This document shows positions 15,740-24,800 of a stretch of 64,000 nucleotides of DNA, one piece after another. The stretch comes from Lentimicrobium sp. (GTDB lineage: Bacteria > Bacteroidota > Bacteroidia > Bacteroidales > Lentimicrobiaceae), in assembly GCA_019429275.1 (NCBI GenBank), contig JAHYJC010000025.1, forward strand, positions 1 to 64,000, written 5' to 3'. Under the pieces are notes generated by a model. The model worked only from the letters and a program-made list of their open reading frames with translations, made no database searches and had not been told where the DNA came from. The stretch's first letter is position 1, and each line of letters opens with the position of its first letter. Position numbers and translations under genes: made by a program.

Positions 15740-17791
15740 CTAAGCAAATTTTTCAATCCTGATTCTTGCATCTACTGCAATAACTCCTTTCTGATTTCCC
15801 AGTAATGGATTGATATCCATTTCTATGATCTCAGGCGCAGCTTCACACAATGCCGATAGTTTGGTAATGACATGGGCAAATTCATTTTCATTTACTCCTT
15901 CCTGTCCCCTTGTTCCCTGAACGATTTTATAAGATTTAAGATCCGAAATCATTTTTTTTGCTTCATCAAATGAAACCGGTGAAAGCGTAGACTGAACATC
16001 TTTGAAAACTTCAATAAAAATTCCTCCCAATCCGCAAAGGATCATGTGACCGAATTTTGGCTCAGCTTTAGCGCCGACAAAAATCTGGATACCGCTCAGC
16101 ATGGGTTGCAGCATTACAGCGAATGTATCTTTAATGGCTATCAGCCTATCAAACTCCTTCATTACAGTTTCATCATCCTTAACATTTAGCACAACACCGC
16201 CAATATCTGATTTATGCACAGGTCCAACAACTTTCATTACAACGGGGTAACCAAGTTCATTTGCTGCATTTACGGCATCAGATTTAGTTGAAACAACTGC
16301 TTCGCCAGCCCTGTGAATTCCGGCTGCATCGAGCAATTGCTGAACTTTTTCCGGTTCAAGATACCCATCCTCAGAATTTTCAATTATTGCTCTAATGGAC
16401 TTTACATCAACCTTTGGTATTTCTGCTTTACCGGCAGGAGGGGGGGTGTTGTAAATTTTTGCCAGGGCATTTCCAAAAACCACTTCATCAGGAAAATTAA
16501 TTCTACCCAGCGAAATGAAATAATCAATCTCTTTTTTTACATTTATGATTGAGGGAAGAATAGGAAAAATTGGTTTCCTGCATGTTTTCATCTTTTCATC
16601 AAGCAATTTGTAAACATCGTAAACTTCAGTAAGTCCCGGACTTCCGAATATTACGGCCATAGCATCAATGTTTTCGAATTCATTATCGCAGGCATCTATG
16701 ATATCTCCAAGATTGGCAGCTGTTCCTGTCGCCAGAAAGTCGATAGGATTGGCAACCGATGAGCCGGGAAGTAACTTTGCAAGCAGTTCAGGATTTTCAA
16801 GATGAGGTAATTCAAGCCCATTGTTTGAAAGTGCGTCAGTTAGCATTACTGCCGGCCCACCTGCATGTGTTATGATGGCAATATTTTTTCCGGCAAGTGG
16901 TTTATGCATAAAAATGGCAGCAACAGTAGCTAATTCTTCTCGTCCATAACACCTTACAATACCTGCTTTTCTGAAAAGGGCATCCACTGCAGAATCACTG
17001 CTCGAAAGGGCTCCAGTGTGAGAGGATGCTGCGCGACTTCCAGCTGAAGATGTTCCTGATTTTATGGCGGCAATTCTGCAACCTTTGCCAATCAATGATG
17101 AAGCATGTTTAAGCAGTAAATCAGGTTTATTAACACTTTCAATGTATAGCAGTTTAACCCTTGAACTTTCCTCGGGGTCAAAAGTTTCGTCCATATACTG
17201 AAGCACTTCTTCAACTCCTATTTGGGCACTGTTGCCAACCGAATATACACTTGAAAAAGGAATGCCATTTTGAATGGCGGTTTCCATTATAAAAACGGCT
17301 GTTGCACCTGAGCCTGAAATAAATTCAACTCCCCGTGGAATAAGTTTGGGTATTGGCAATGTAAATACTGAAGTGTGATGATGGTTCATTACTCCAATAC
17401 AGTTAGGCCCAATAAGACAACCATTCACTCCATTCACAATATCTACAATCTTTTTTTCGAGCAAAGCTCCGGCTTCGCTTTCTTCATGAAATCCTGCAGA
17501 AAGAATAATAAAGGCACGGGTTTTCTTATTATGTGCCAACAATTCAACCGTTTCAGGACAATATTTTGCAGCAATTGCCAGTATAGCGAGGTCGCATTCA
17601 GGCAGATCACTGGCATTTTGATAGCACTTTATGCCTTGAATTTCAGTCTCTTTCGGATTGGTAACATATAAATTCCCTTGAAAATTATTATCCAGAAGGT
17701 TCTTTAGTACCTTTCCTCCGGGTTTGGTTGTGTCATTAGAACCACCAATTACAACAATGCTTCTGGGATTGATAAGTTGCTGATTGATCAT
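15740..17791 (-). CDS. ADP-forming acetyl/acyl-CoA synthetase (fused alpha and beta)
   Basis: The enzyme interconverts acyl-CoA + ADP + Pi with acid + CoA + ATP, conserving energy in fermentative or amino-acid catabolism. The 683-residue chain fuses both subunits: a CoA-binding Rossmann domain (about 5-130, starting INPRSIVVIGGS), succinyl-CoA ligase-like domains (about 150-440) with the phosphorylated H258 in SSHTGAL, and a C-terminal ATP-grasp domain (about 460-680) with GYPVVMKVVGPVHKSDIGGV and an EMDINPLL end. There is no GNAT domain, so it is not a Pat-type acetyltransferase. Substrate (acetate, propionate, branched or aryl acids) cannot be told from sequence. Confidence 0.92.
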   Translation of the reverse strand: MINQQLINPRSIVVIGGSNDTTKPGGKVLKNLLDNNFQGNLYVTNPKETEIQGIKCYQNASDLPECDLAILAIAAKYCPETVELLAHNKKTRAFIILSAGFHEESEAGALLEKKIVDIVNGVNGCLIGPNCIGVMNHHHTSVFTLPIPKLIPRGVEFISGSGATAVFIMETAIQNGIPFSSVYSVGNSAQIGVEEVLQYMDETFDPEESSRVKLLYIESVNKPDLLLKHASSLIGKGCRIAAIKSGTSSAGSRAASSHTGALSSSDSAVDALFRKAGIVRCYGREELATVAAIFMHKPLAGKNIAIITHAGGPAVMLTDALSNNGLELPHLENPELLAKLLPGSSVANPIDFLATGTAANLGDIIDACDNEFENIDAMAVIFGSPGLTEVYDVYKLLDEKMKTCRKPIFPILPSIINVKKEIDYFISLGRINFPDEVVFGNALAKIYNTPPPAGKAEIPKVDVKSIRAIIENSEDGYLEPEKVQQLLDAAGIHRAGEAVVSTKSDAVNAANELGYPVVMKVVGPVHKSDIGGVVLNVKDDETVMKEFDRLIAIKDTFAVMLQPMLSGIQIFVGAKAEPKFGHMILCGLGGIFIEVFKDVQSTLSPVSFDEAKKMISDLKSYKIVQGTRGQEGVNENEFAHVITKLSALCEAAPEIIEMDINPLLGNQKGVIAVDARIRIEKFA

Positions 17792-17944
17792 AAAAATCAG
17801 ATTTTAAACTATGAAAATTTGTCCGGACTCGTATTTCAGGTTGCGAAGATATGAAAAGGGAAAAATTATGAAGGCCGGAAAATTGAAAATTTGAATTCCA
17901 ACTATCAATACCGGCACTGCAAAATTACTGACTTACAATTATCA

Positions 17945-18718
17945 TTATTTAGTCAGATGATTCAGAAAAGGCACAAATACAGGGGTTTTAGCTTTATATT
18001 CTTCCCAGTCAGGCCGGCCTTGATATTTCTTTTCCAGCATGGGAACACCTGAAATATATCTCAAAAGCAAGGTGATTACCAATGGGCTGAGAATGGTAAA
18101 GATACCATCTTTAACAGGTATCGCCATCATCCAGATGCCCCACCATAGCAAAGCTTCACCAAAATAATTGGGGTGGCGCGTATATTTCCATAAACCCAAA
18201 GTAATTATCTTTCCTTTATTGTCAGGATTCTTTTTGAATTTAATCAACTGATAATCACCAACTGCCTCAAATAAAAATCCTGTTAAGAAAACCAGTAGCC
18301 CTAAAAAATCGATAATTCCGAAACCAATTCCGGCATTCGCATTTATATGCAAAACAGGCCAGGATATTATAATCATGAAAAATCCTTGCAGCATATATAT
18401 TTGAAAAAAGCTGCGCAATCTGAAATTTTTCCATGTCCTTCTCCAGTTTGCATACCTAAAATCTTCACCACTGCCGGAATTCCTGAGAAAAATATGTATT
18501 GAAAGCCTTAATCCCCAGATTATTATCAGAATATTGACAACAAACTTCTTAAACTCAATTGAGTCTGACTGCCACAAACTGCTGGTTGCCAGGAGAATAA
18601 ATCCAATACCCCAAAAAATATCCACAATGGAATTATCTTTAAGGATAAGAGCCAGAATAAATATGGCAGACATGAAGATAAAGACCAGCAAAGCCGCAGT
18701 TGGTAAGTAGCAGAACAT
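17945..18718 (-). CDS. DUF1295 integral membrane protein (steroid reductase/ICMT-like fold)
   Basis: The 257-residue protein has about six or seven hydrophobic helices, starting with LPTAALLVFIFMSAIFILAL. The DUF1295 signature is clear: VDIFWGIGF near the N terminus, then LWKYTRHPNYFGEALLWW-like sequence (about 160-178) and a C-terminal GVPMLEKKY...WEEYKAKTPVFVP. TRHPNYFGE resembles the NADPH- or SAM-binding motif of steroid 5-alpha reductases and isoprenylcysteine methyltransferases. A lipid-modifying role at the inner membrane is likely, but the substrate is unknown. Confidence 0.85.
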   Translation of the reverse strand: MFCYLPTAALLVFIFMSAIFILALILKDNSIVDIFWGIGFILLATSSLWQSDSIEFKKFVVNILIIIWGLRLSIHIFLRNSGSGEDFRYANWRRTWKNFRLRSFFQIYMLQGFFMIIISWPVLHINANAGIGFGIIDFLGLLVFLTGFLFEAVGDYQLIKFKKNPDNKGKIITLGLWKYTRHPNYFGEALLWWGIWMMAIPVKDGIFTILSPLVITLLLRYISGVPMLEKKYQGRPDWEEYKAKTPVFVPFLNHLTK

Positions 18719-18762
18719 AAATTAAGTCTTCATAAATTCAAAATAACTCAGAAAAATTTGAA

Positions 18763-18795
18763 TAAAAAAATCGGAAGTTCTGGAGAAAATCCGAT
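18763..18795 (-). terminator. Terminator downstream of the DAK2-DegV gene
   Basis: On the minus strand ATCGGA pairs with TCCGAT around a 14-nt loop, followed by seven T. It lies about 25 bp beyond the stop codon at 18818. Confidence 0.65.
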
Positions 18796-18817
18796 CAATA
18801 TTCAATTTCATTTTGTA

Positions 18818-20650
18818 TTAATCTTCAAACATTATTGAGAGTGCAACAACCCCGGGTCCGACATTTACGCCTAAAACCGGAGAAGCATCATTGAAAAATT
18901 CCGGATTGAGGCCACAAATTTCTTTCATTCTTTCAACAAACCAATTGGCCGTGCTTATGTTCCTGGCATGAGAAATGGAATACCCCCATATTTTTTTACT
19001 GGAAGCCATATTTTGAACTTTTGCCAGAATCAATTGCATGCTGCTTCTTTCTGTAAAAGGTTTTCCAAAAGTTTCAGTTTTCCCCTGGTTATTAACAGTA
19101 ACAATGGGTTTCAGGTTAAGCAGAGATCCGATAAATCCCTTGGTATGACTAACCCTTCCGCTTTTAACCATGTATTTAATGGTTTTGGAAGAAACAAACA
19201 TCTTGGTATTGTCAGACCAGGTGTCAATTTTATTTACAATTTCATCATGGGTCGCACCGTTTTCGATTTCTCTGGCAGCACGCAATACAATCAGTCCCAA
19301 TCCGCTGGATAAACGCCTGGAATTTAATACATTGATTTTCTTTCCACTATGTTCTGAAACTGAGTGAGATGCTTTTTTACTATTACTCCAGGTCCCACTC
19401 ATGGCTGCACTAATGTGAATGCCAATGATTGATTCGTAATGGCTTGCCAGATATGAATATTTATTGAAAAAATCTTTGTAAGCCGGTTGTGCAGTTGAAG
19501 GATAATCTTTTGCCTTATCAATCATAGAATAAAACTGCTCCGGATGAATTGTCAGCCGGTCAAGAAAGTATGTTTCACCAAAATGCACACTCAAAGGAAC
19601 AACGTGCAGTTGGTATTTTTCAATAAGTTCAGATGGTATATCGCAGGTAGAATCAGTTACCAGTGCAACCGGATATTTTGCATTTGAAGAAATCTCATGC
19701 TGCATTATCATATCATCAACCTTCTGAAAAGAAATATTTCCATATTTACTCAGCGTACTCATGACTTTTGCAGGATGGTCACTATGAATATGAACTCGCA
19801 TTTTTTTTGGTGAACCCGCAACAACCATCGAGTCACCAAGGTGTGCAATGGACTTTCTGACCTGCTGAAGTTCTACTTTTTTCTTTTCATCAAGCATCAT
19901 CATGGCTTCGGTGCAGTACCTGTAAGTAATTATTTCATGAGATACTACTTCTGAGTCTGCAATTACAACGGTTTCCCTACCGGCAAGCATTTTCCTCAGT
20001 TCTCCGGCTTTAACAAATTCTACCATTCCCTGCAGAAAAACAACAAAACCCTTAGCACCGGCATCTACTACTTTAGATTTTGCCAGGATTTCCAGCTTTC
20101 CAGTTGTAGCCTGAAGTGATTCAAGCGCTTTTACATATGCCTGCGCCAGTAATTCAATGAAGTCCTTTATACTGTCTTTTAATATATAAATAAACTCAGC
20201 CCATTCTCTGATCACCGTAATCATTGTTCCTTCAACTGGATTTGCAATGGCTTCATAGGCATAAGTAACAGCTTTTTTGATTATTTCTGCGAAAGTATCA
20301 ACACTTACGACCTCATGCTTTTGAATTTCATTGCTGAAACCGTAAATAAACTGTGCAAAAATTATTCCTGAATTGCCTCTGGCACCGGTAAGAGCGGCGT
20401 CAGCCAGTGCCGCTGCTGTAGTTTTTAAATCTGAAGTAGGAATAGGACTCTCAACAATTGAGCGCATGGTCGACGCAAGGTTTGTACCTGTGTCAGCATC
20501 CGCTACCGGGAAAACATTAATTTTATTGATTAAAACCTGATTCTCGAAGATTTTCTGTGCACCGGCAAGAAAACTGTAATACAAGGTTTTCCCATCAAGT
20601 TCAGTAATTGACTTTGTAGAAGTGTTCAAAGCAATGTATTTGGTTAACAA
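18818..20650 (-). CDS. DAK2-DegV fusion, FakA/FakB-like fatty acid kinase
   Basis: In Firmicutes FakA (DAK2/DhaL ATPase) phosphorylates a fatty acid bound by FakB (DegV), making acyl-phosphate for phospholipid synthesis. Here both are in one 610-residue chain. The DhaL domain fills about 20-215, with the metal-binding VFPVADADTGTN (47-57; D51, D53) and GARGNSGIIFAQF. A middle domain (about 230-315) has HIHSDHPAKV as in FakA. The DegV domain fills about 322-605: VALVTDSTCDIP, SAAMSGTWS, SGLGLIVLRAA, and GRVSHTKGFIGSLL. The fusion predicts kinase and acyl carrier act in cis. The start at 20650 gives a full DhaL domain. Fatty-acid kinase activity is inferred from the family. Confidence 0.9.
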   Translation of the reverse strand: MLTKYIALNTSTKSITELDGKTLYYSFLAGAQKIFENQVLINKINVFPVADADTGTNLASTMRSIVESPIPTSDLKTTAAALADAALTGARGNSGIIFAQFIYGFSNEIQKHEVVSVDTFAEIIKKAVTYAYEAIANPVEGTMITVIREWAEFIYILKDSIKDFIELLAQAYVKALESLQATTGKLEILAKSKVVDAGAKGFVVFLQGMVEFVKAGELRKMLAGRETVVIADSEVVSHEIITYRYCTEAMMMLDEKKKVELQQVRKSIAHLGDSMVVAGSPKKMRVHIHSDHPAKVMSTLSKYGNISFQKVDDMIMQHEISSNAKYPVALVTDSTCDIPSELIEKYQLHVVPLSVHFGETYFLDRLTIHPEQFYSMIDKAKDYPSTAQPAYKDFFNKYSYLASHYESIIGIHISAAMSGTWSNSKKASHSVSEHSGKKINVLNSRRLSSGLGLIVLRAAREIENGATHDEIVNKIDTWSDNTKMFVSSKTIKYMVKSGRVSHTKGFIGSLLNLKPIVTVNNQGKTETFGKPFTERSSMQLILAKVQNMASSKKIWGYSISHARNISTANWFVERMKEICGLNPEFFNDASPVLGVNVGPGVVALSIMFED

Positions 20651-20769
20651 AATTTGGTTCCAGTAAACTTTAATTCAAACAATTCCATTTAGAATTTGTT
20701 TGTAAAAATTGTAAAAGACTGAATTTCAAAATAAAATGGCAAATTTCCTGATCCCTGAGTAGCGTTTTG

Positions 20770-20777
20770 CAAAAATA
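20770..20777 (-). promoter_or_regulatory. -7 box upstream of the DAK2-DegV gene
   Basis: TATTTTTG on the minus strand matches TAnnTTTG and predicts a leader of about 110 nt. I see no -33 element at the standard spacing, so confidence is modest. Confidence 0.35.
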
Positions 20778-20895
20778 CGACTATTTTATTTTGATCTAAG
20801 CTTATTGTTGCGATCAATTAGCAATTTTAATGACATTTTAATTCTGGCAGATTATTTACCTGAGAATTAAAATAATTTAAATTTCAAAATTGGAA

Positions 20896-21399
20896 CTACT
20901 TAATTCGCTTAAAATCAGATAGATTCCCTGTTCTGATCTTTGCATTTAACTCAACTTCAGGATCTGAAAACTTTGATGCTTTTCCACAATCATAAATAAC
21001 TTCAAATGGATCACTATCCAGTACCATTTTCAATAATTCAGTAGCTACAGGAGTTTTTTCAAGCCGGCTGTATTCATAATACGTCCATTGCAAAAAAGCA
21101 CTGTTTTTGCCAATACCTCTGCGATCCAATAAAAATCCATTTTCCAGTTTTACCGGATAGGCGAGATCTCCGTTAAAAAATACATCTCCCGGAGCAGGGT
21201 AGGAGACCAGAGTTTTTTTGTCATCTGACAAGGTAACTGGCACATGCTTTGAATAATCCCTGGTAGTTTTATAAATGATGACATTTGGCCCTGTTACAAA
21301 ACCAGGTAATTCTTCTTTCTGAATCTTACTGCTGCTTTTACAGGAAGAAAAAATCAGTACTGACATCAACAAAATTTTAAACAAAGAGTAACTTTTCAT
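20896..21399 (-). CDS. Hypothetical lipoprotein
   Basis: The 167-residue protein starts with a lipoprotein signal (MKSYSLFKILLMSVLIFSSC, C20 lipidated), then a short Ser/Lys linker and a globular part of about 140 residues. I do not recognise the domain. Visible features are VIIYKTTRDYSKHVPV, YPAPGDVFFNGDLAYPVKL and a single later cysteine in VIYDCGKASKF. It is a monocistronic gene on the minus strand, divergent from the DUF1573 gene, and probably sits on the inner face of the outer membrane. Confidence 0.75.
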   Translation of the reverse strand: MKSYSLFKILLMSVLIFSSCKSSSKIQKEELPGFVTGPNVIIYKTTRDYSKHVPVTLSDDKKTLVSYPAPGDVFFNGDLAYPVKLENGFLLDRRGIGKNSAFLQWTYYEYSRLEKTPVATELLKMVLDSDPFEVIYDCGKASKFSDPEVELNAKIRTGNLSDFKRIK

Positions 21400-21532
21400 G
21401 TTTTATATCATTAATGATGTAAAGAAAACAATATTTTTTGATTTAAAATTAAGGTTTCTCAAAATAATATTGGCACAATATTTGGTTTAAAAAAAAGGTT
21501 TGTTTTTGGATTCAGTTTGAAAAGATATATCA

Positions 21533-21540
21533 TATTTTTG
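21533..21540 (+). promoter_or_regulatory. -7 box of the DUF1573 gene
   Basis: TATTTTTG fits TAnnTTTG and gives a leader of about 35 nt. TTTG motifs occur 13 and 24 bp upstream, neither at the standard 19-21. Confidence 0.45.
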
Positions 21541-21582
21541 TAGACTCACAGTAAACTTTTAAAAACTTTAAAATAATTCAAA

Positions 21583-22053
21583 ATGAAAAAGATTGTTACA
21601 ATCACATTTACAATGCTTTTTATCCTGTCTGCAGCATTTGCCCAGGAAGTTAAAACTACCCAGGTTAGCGAAAATCCTAATGCACCTGAAATTACCTTTG
21701 CCAAAAATGTTCATGATTATGGGACTTTATTTGTTGGTGGCGACGGAAATTGTGAATTTGAATTTACCAATACCGGCAAAGAACCATTGATTCTTTCAAG
21801 TGTTAGATCATCTTGTGGTTGCACCGTGCCTAGCTGGCCACGCGAACCTATTTTACCCGGTAAAAAGGAGGTTATTAAAGTTAAATATGACACAAAAAGG
21901 CAGGGACCAATTAATAAGTCGATCACTGTAATGTCTAATGCAAAAAATCCTACCGAAGTGCTGAGAATTGCTGGCAATATTGTTAAAAAGCCTGAAGAAA
22001 GCACAATTCCGGTAAAATCAGTCGGTTCATCCACAACACCTACAACTAAATAG
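21583..22053 (+). CDS. DUF1573 secreted protein
   Basis: The 156-residue protein has a signal peptide (1-20, ending AAFAQ) and one DUF1573 domain at about 35-130, an immunoglobulin-like/ASPM-SPD-2-Hydin-type beta sandwich. Family motifs are HDYGTLFVGGDGNCEFEFTN, the SSCGCTVPSWP cysteine pair and the beta strand GKKEVIKVKYDTKRQGP. In Bacteroidota such proteins are abundant and periplasmic, but no activity is known. The C terminus (KPEESTIPVKSVGSS) is low in complexity. The gene has its own promoter-like box and a terminator at 22077, so it is probably transcribed alone. Confidence 0.88.
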   Translation: MKKIVTITFTMLFILSAAFAQEVKTTQVSENPNAPEITFAKNVHDYGTLFVGGDGNCEFEFTNTGKEPLILSSVRSSCGCTVPSWPREPILPGKKEVIKVKYDTKRQGPINKSITVMSNAKNPTEVLRIAGNIVKKPEESTIPVKSVGSSTTPTTK

Positions 22054-22076
22054 TTAATTCTACAATATTTTTCATT

Positions 22077-22099
22077 AGGCCGGCTTTCCGGCCTTTTTT
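22077..22099 (+). terminator. Terminator of the DUF1573 gene
   Basis: AGGCCGG and CCGGCCT pair around a short loop and are followed by six T. Confidence 0.9.
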
Positions 22100-22236
22100 C
22101 GTTTCAAACAATAAATTTTTTCGTTTTGAATTTATAAAAAAGATTGATTTGTAAAGAGGTGAAATCATTTTGCTTCTGAAGAAAATGCTTCTAACTTTGC
22201 CCGACAATCAAGACAATAGTTATAAAATTCAAAGTC

Positions 22237-23439
22237 ATGCCAAAAATTTCTGAAAGAGGTTGTCAGATGCCAGCCTCCCCAATACGAAAACTGGTTCCGT
22301 ATGCTGAAGAAGCAAAAAAACGGGGGATAAAAGTTTATCATCTCAACATTGGCCAACCCGATATTCAAACCCCTGAAGTTGCACTTAATGCCATCAGGAA
22401 CTTTGATCTGAAGGTTATAGAATACAGTCATTCTGCAGGTAATGAAAGCTACCGGCGTAAACTTTCAGGATATTATCAGGCTTTAGGAATTGATGTTGAT
22501 CATAATGAAATTATAATCACAACCGGAGGTTCTGAAGCCATTTCTATAGCTTTCAAGGTCTGTATGAATCCTGGTGATGAGGTAATCATTCCTGAACCAT
22601 TTTACACAAATTACAACGCATTTGCATTAGCTGCAGGGGTAAAAGTCGTTCCTATAACATCTTCAATTGAAAATGGATTTGCCCTACCGGCAATCAGCGA
22701 ATTTGAAATAGCCATCACACCCCGAACCAAAGCCATAATGGTTTGTAATCCAAATAACCCTACAGGTTATTTGTACAGTAAAGAAGAGCTTTTTCAATTG
22801 CGCGACCTTGTATTGAAATACGATCTTTACCTGTTTGCTGACGAAGTTTACAGAGAGTTTTGCTATGACGGAAACAGCCATTTCTCAGTAATGAATCTCG
22901 AAGGACTTCATGAGAATGCTGTTTTAATGGATTCTGTTTCAAAACGATACAGTGAATGTGGAGTAAGAATAGGGGCACTTGTTTCAAAGAATAAAAATGT
23001 AATGGCTACTGCACTTAAATTTGCCCAGGCCCGCCTTAGCCCACCTTCGCTCGGTCAGGTAATTGGTGAAGCTTCATTGGATACTCCACCTGAATATTTT
23101 AAAGAGGTTTATGATGAGTACATTGCACGAAGAAATCTTGTTATTGAAGAACTTAACAAAATTCCGGGAGTTTATGCTCCGATGCCCAAAGGTGCATTCT
23201 ATTCAGTGATTAGCTTACCTGTTGATAATGCCGATGATTTTTGTCAATGGATGCTCGAGGATTTCAATTATAACGGACAAACAGTTATGCTGGCTCCTGC
23301 ATCTGGTTTTTACGCAACCCCCGGTCTAGGAAAAAATGAAGCCAGAATTGCATATGTTCTTAAAAAAGAGGATCTTCTAAATTCTGTAAAATGCCTTGAA
23401 GAAGCATTAAAAGTTTATCCGGGGAAACAAAAAATCTAA
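22237..23439 (+). CDS. Class I/II PLP-dependent aminotransferase
   Basis: This 400-residue fold-type I aminotransferase moves amino groups between amino acids and 2-oxo acids in the cytoplasm. PLP-binding features are present: NPNNPTGYLYSKEEL, FADEVYREFCYDG, the Schiff-base K236 in DSVSKRYSECGVRIG, and the C-terminal arginine in KNEARIAYVL that binds the substrate carboxylate. The length and pattern fit the aspartate/alanine/aromatic group; the precise substrate is not evident. It is a single gene between two terminators. Confidence 0.9.
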   Translation: MPKISERGCQMPASPIRKLVPYAEEAKKRGIKVYHLNIGQPDIQTPEVALNAIRNFDLKVIEYSHSAGNESYRRKLSGYYQALGIDVDHNEIIITTGGSEAISIAFKVCMNPGDEVIIPEPFYTNYNAFALAAGVKVVPITSSIENGFALPAISEFEIAITPRTKAIMVCNPNNPTGYLYSKEELFQLRDLVLKYDLYLFADEVYREFCYDGNSHFSVMNLEGLHENAVLMDSVSKRYSECGVRIGALVSKNKNVMATALKFAQARLSPPSLGQVIGEASLDTPPEYFKEVYDEYIARRNLVIEELNKIPGVYAPMPKGAFYSVISLPVDNADDFCQWMLEDFNYNGQTVMLAPASGFYATPGLGKNEARIAYVLKKEDLLNSVKCLEEALKVYPGKQKI

Positions 23440-23454
23440 CTGTTTATTTATTTT

Positions 23455-23498
23455 GCGAGGCAGCCTGTATTAATGATTGCCTCGCATTTTATTTTATT
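23455..23498. terminator. Terminator between convergent genes
   Basis: GCGAGGCA pairs with TGCCTCGC across a 15-nt loop, followed by ATTTTATTTTATT. It ends the aminotransferase gene and lies against the stop of the DUF1343 gene. Confidence 0.7.
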
Positions 23499-24729
23499 AT
23501 TCAAAATCAGGGTACAGCAGGTATTTTTTTCTTATAGCCTTGAAAATTCTTAAATCTTCACTCCAGCTTGCCCTGATTTGTGATTCTGTTTTTCCTGCTA
23601 AAATCTGTTCTTTTAATTTACTTGTTCCCACAAGTTTCTCAAAAAAACTATCAAAAAATTTGTTTTCTGATCCAAGTGCCTCGTACATTTCAATTAACCA
23701 GTTAAGCCTTAAGTTTCCATTTACCTCAATATCTTTTGCAAATGCAATCAAATCCAGGCCTCTGCATTCAATTCCTTTGTAAGGAGGATTTTCGCTTACT
23801 CCTTTTATGGTTTGTGGCGTGAATCTGATATCTCCGGATTTGTAGGAAGGATGGCCAATAATTCTGAATGGACTTTGCGTACCCCTGCCAACACTTACCA
23901 CAGTTCCTTCGAACAAGCAAAGCGAAGGATATAAATATATTGATTCCATATCAGGAAGGTTTGGCGAAGGCCTTACAGGCAGGTTATACCTCGAGTTATG
24001 CGTATATCCTTCTACTTCAATCCAGCCTAGCTCACACTGAATCCCATTTTTTAACCAGCCTTCACCATTAACCATTCTGGCATATTCGGCTATGGTCATT
24101 CCATGCACTACCGGTATTTTATGCATTCCCACAAAGGACGAGTTAGCAGGTTCAAGTACAGGTCCATCAACATAAAACCCATGCGGATTTGGCCTGTCAA
24201 GAACCAGTAGTTCAATGCCTTGTTCAGCGCATGCTTCCATAATGTAGGATAGCGTTGAAATATAGGTATAAAATCTTGCGCCAACATCCTGGATATCAAA
24301 AATTACAAGATCAATTCCTTGTAAATCATTCACATCGGGTTTTTTCTTCTTTCCATAAAGTGAAATAACAGGCAAACCTGTTTTAGTGTCAGTTCCGTTT
24401 ATTATGACTGCTCCGGCTTCAGCTTCACCTCTGAAACCATGCTCAGGTGCAAAAACCTTTTGAATATCAAACCCAGCACTAAACAGTGTGTCCACCAAAT
24501 GTTTTGCTGCAACCAAAGAGGTTTGATTTGCCACAATAGCAATAGATTTACCCTTAAGTCGTGATTCGAAATAGAGTTCAGTCCTTTCAGCCCCGGTCTT
24601 CAAAACCACTTGATTTGTATCAGGATTATTTTCCCTGGTAATGATTGGATTTCCACACGATTGCAGCGTTAACAACAACAAAATAAACAATGCAGAAATT
24701 GTATTATAGAAATTATTCTCTTTACTCAT
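23497..24729 (-). CDS. namZ: DUF1343 lipoprotein, NamZ-like exo-beta-N-acetylmuramidase
   Basis: NamZ removes terminal N-acetylmuramic acid from peptidoglycan fragments in murein recycling. From the ATG at 24729 the protein has 410 residues with a lipoprotein signal ending LLLLTLQSCG. Family features include LKGKSIAIVANQTS, FAPEHGFRGEAEAG, DLQGIDLVIFDIQDVGARFYTY, LVLDRPNPHGFYVDGP, VHGMTIAEYARMVNGEGW and YPSLCLFEGTVVSVGRGT. A longer start at 24756 would add nine residues before the signal, so 24729 is better. As a lipoprotein it should work in the periplasm or at the outer membrane. It is divergent from the LolC/E-like permease gene. Confidence 0.88.
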   Translation of the reverse strand: MSKENNFYNTISALFILLLLTLQSCGNPIITRENNPDTNQVVLKTGAERTELYFESRLKGKSIAIVANQTSLVAAKHLVDTLFSAGFDIQKVFAPEHGFRGEAEAGAVIINGTDTKTGLPVISLYGKKKKPDVNDLQGIDLVIFDIQDVGARFYTYISTLSYIMEACAEQGIELLVLDRPNPHGFYVDGPVLEPANSSFVGMHKIPVVHGMTIAEYARMVNGEGWLKNGIQCELGWIEVEGYTHNSRYNLPVRPSPNLPDMESIYLYPSLCLFEGTVVSVGRGTQSPFRIIGHPSYKSGDIRFTPQTIKGVSENPPYKGIECRGLDLIAFAKDIEVNGNLRLNWLIEMYEALGSENKFFDSFFEKLVGTSKLKEQILAGKTESQIRASWSEDLRIFKAIRKKYLLYPDFE

Positions 24730-24800
24730 GCGCAGGTAAATAAGATGAAGGCTCAAAATTAGTTTTAATCTGCTAATTTTGCTGAAACAAAAATAACATA

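Noticed and set aside
23497-24299. Open frames antisense or overlapping within the NamZ-like gene
   Set aside because: They are shadows of the real gene in other frames, without domains or starts in a sensible context.
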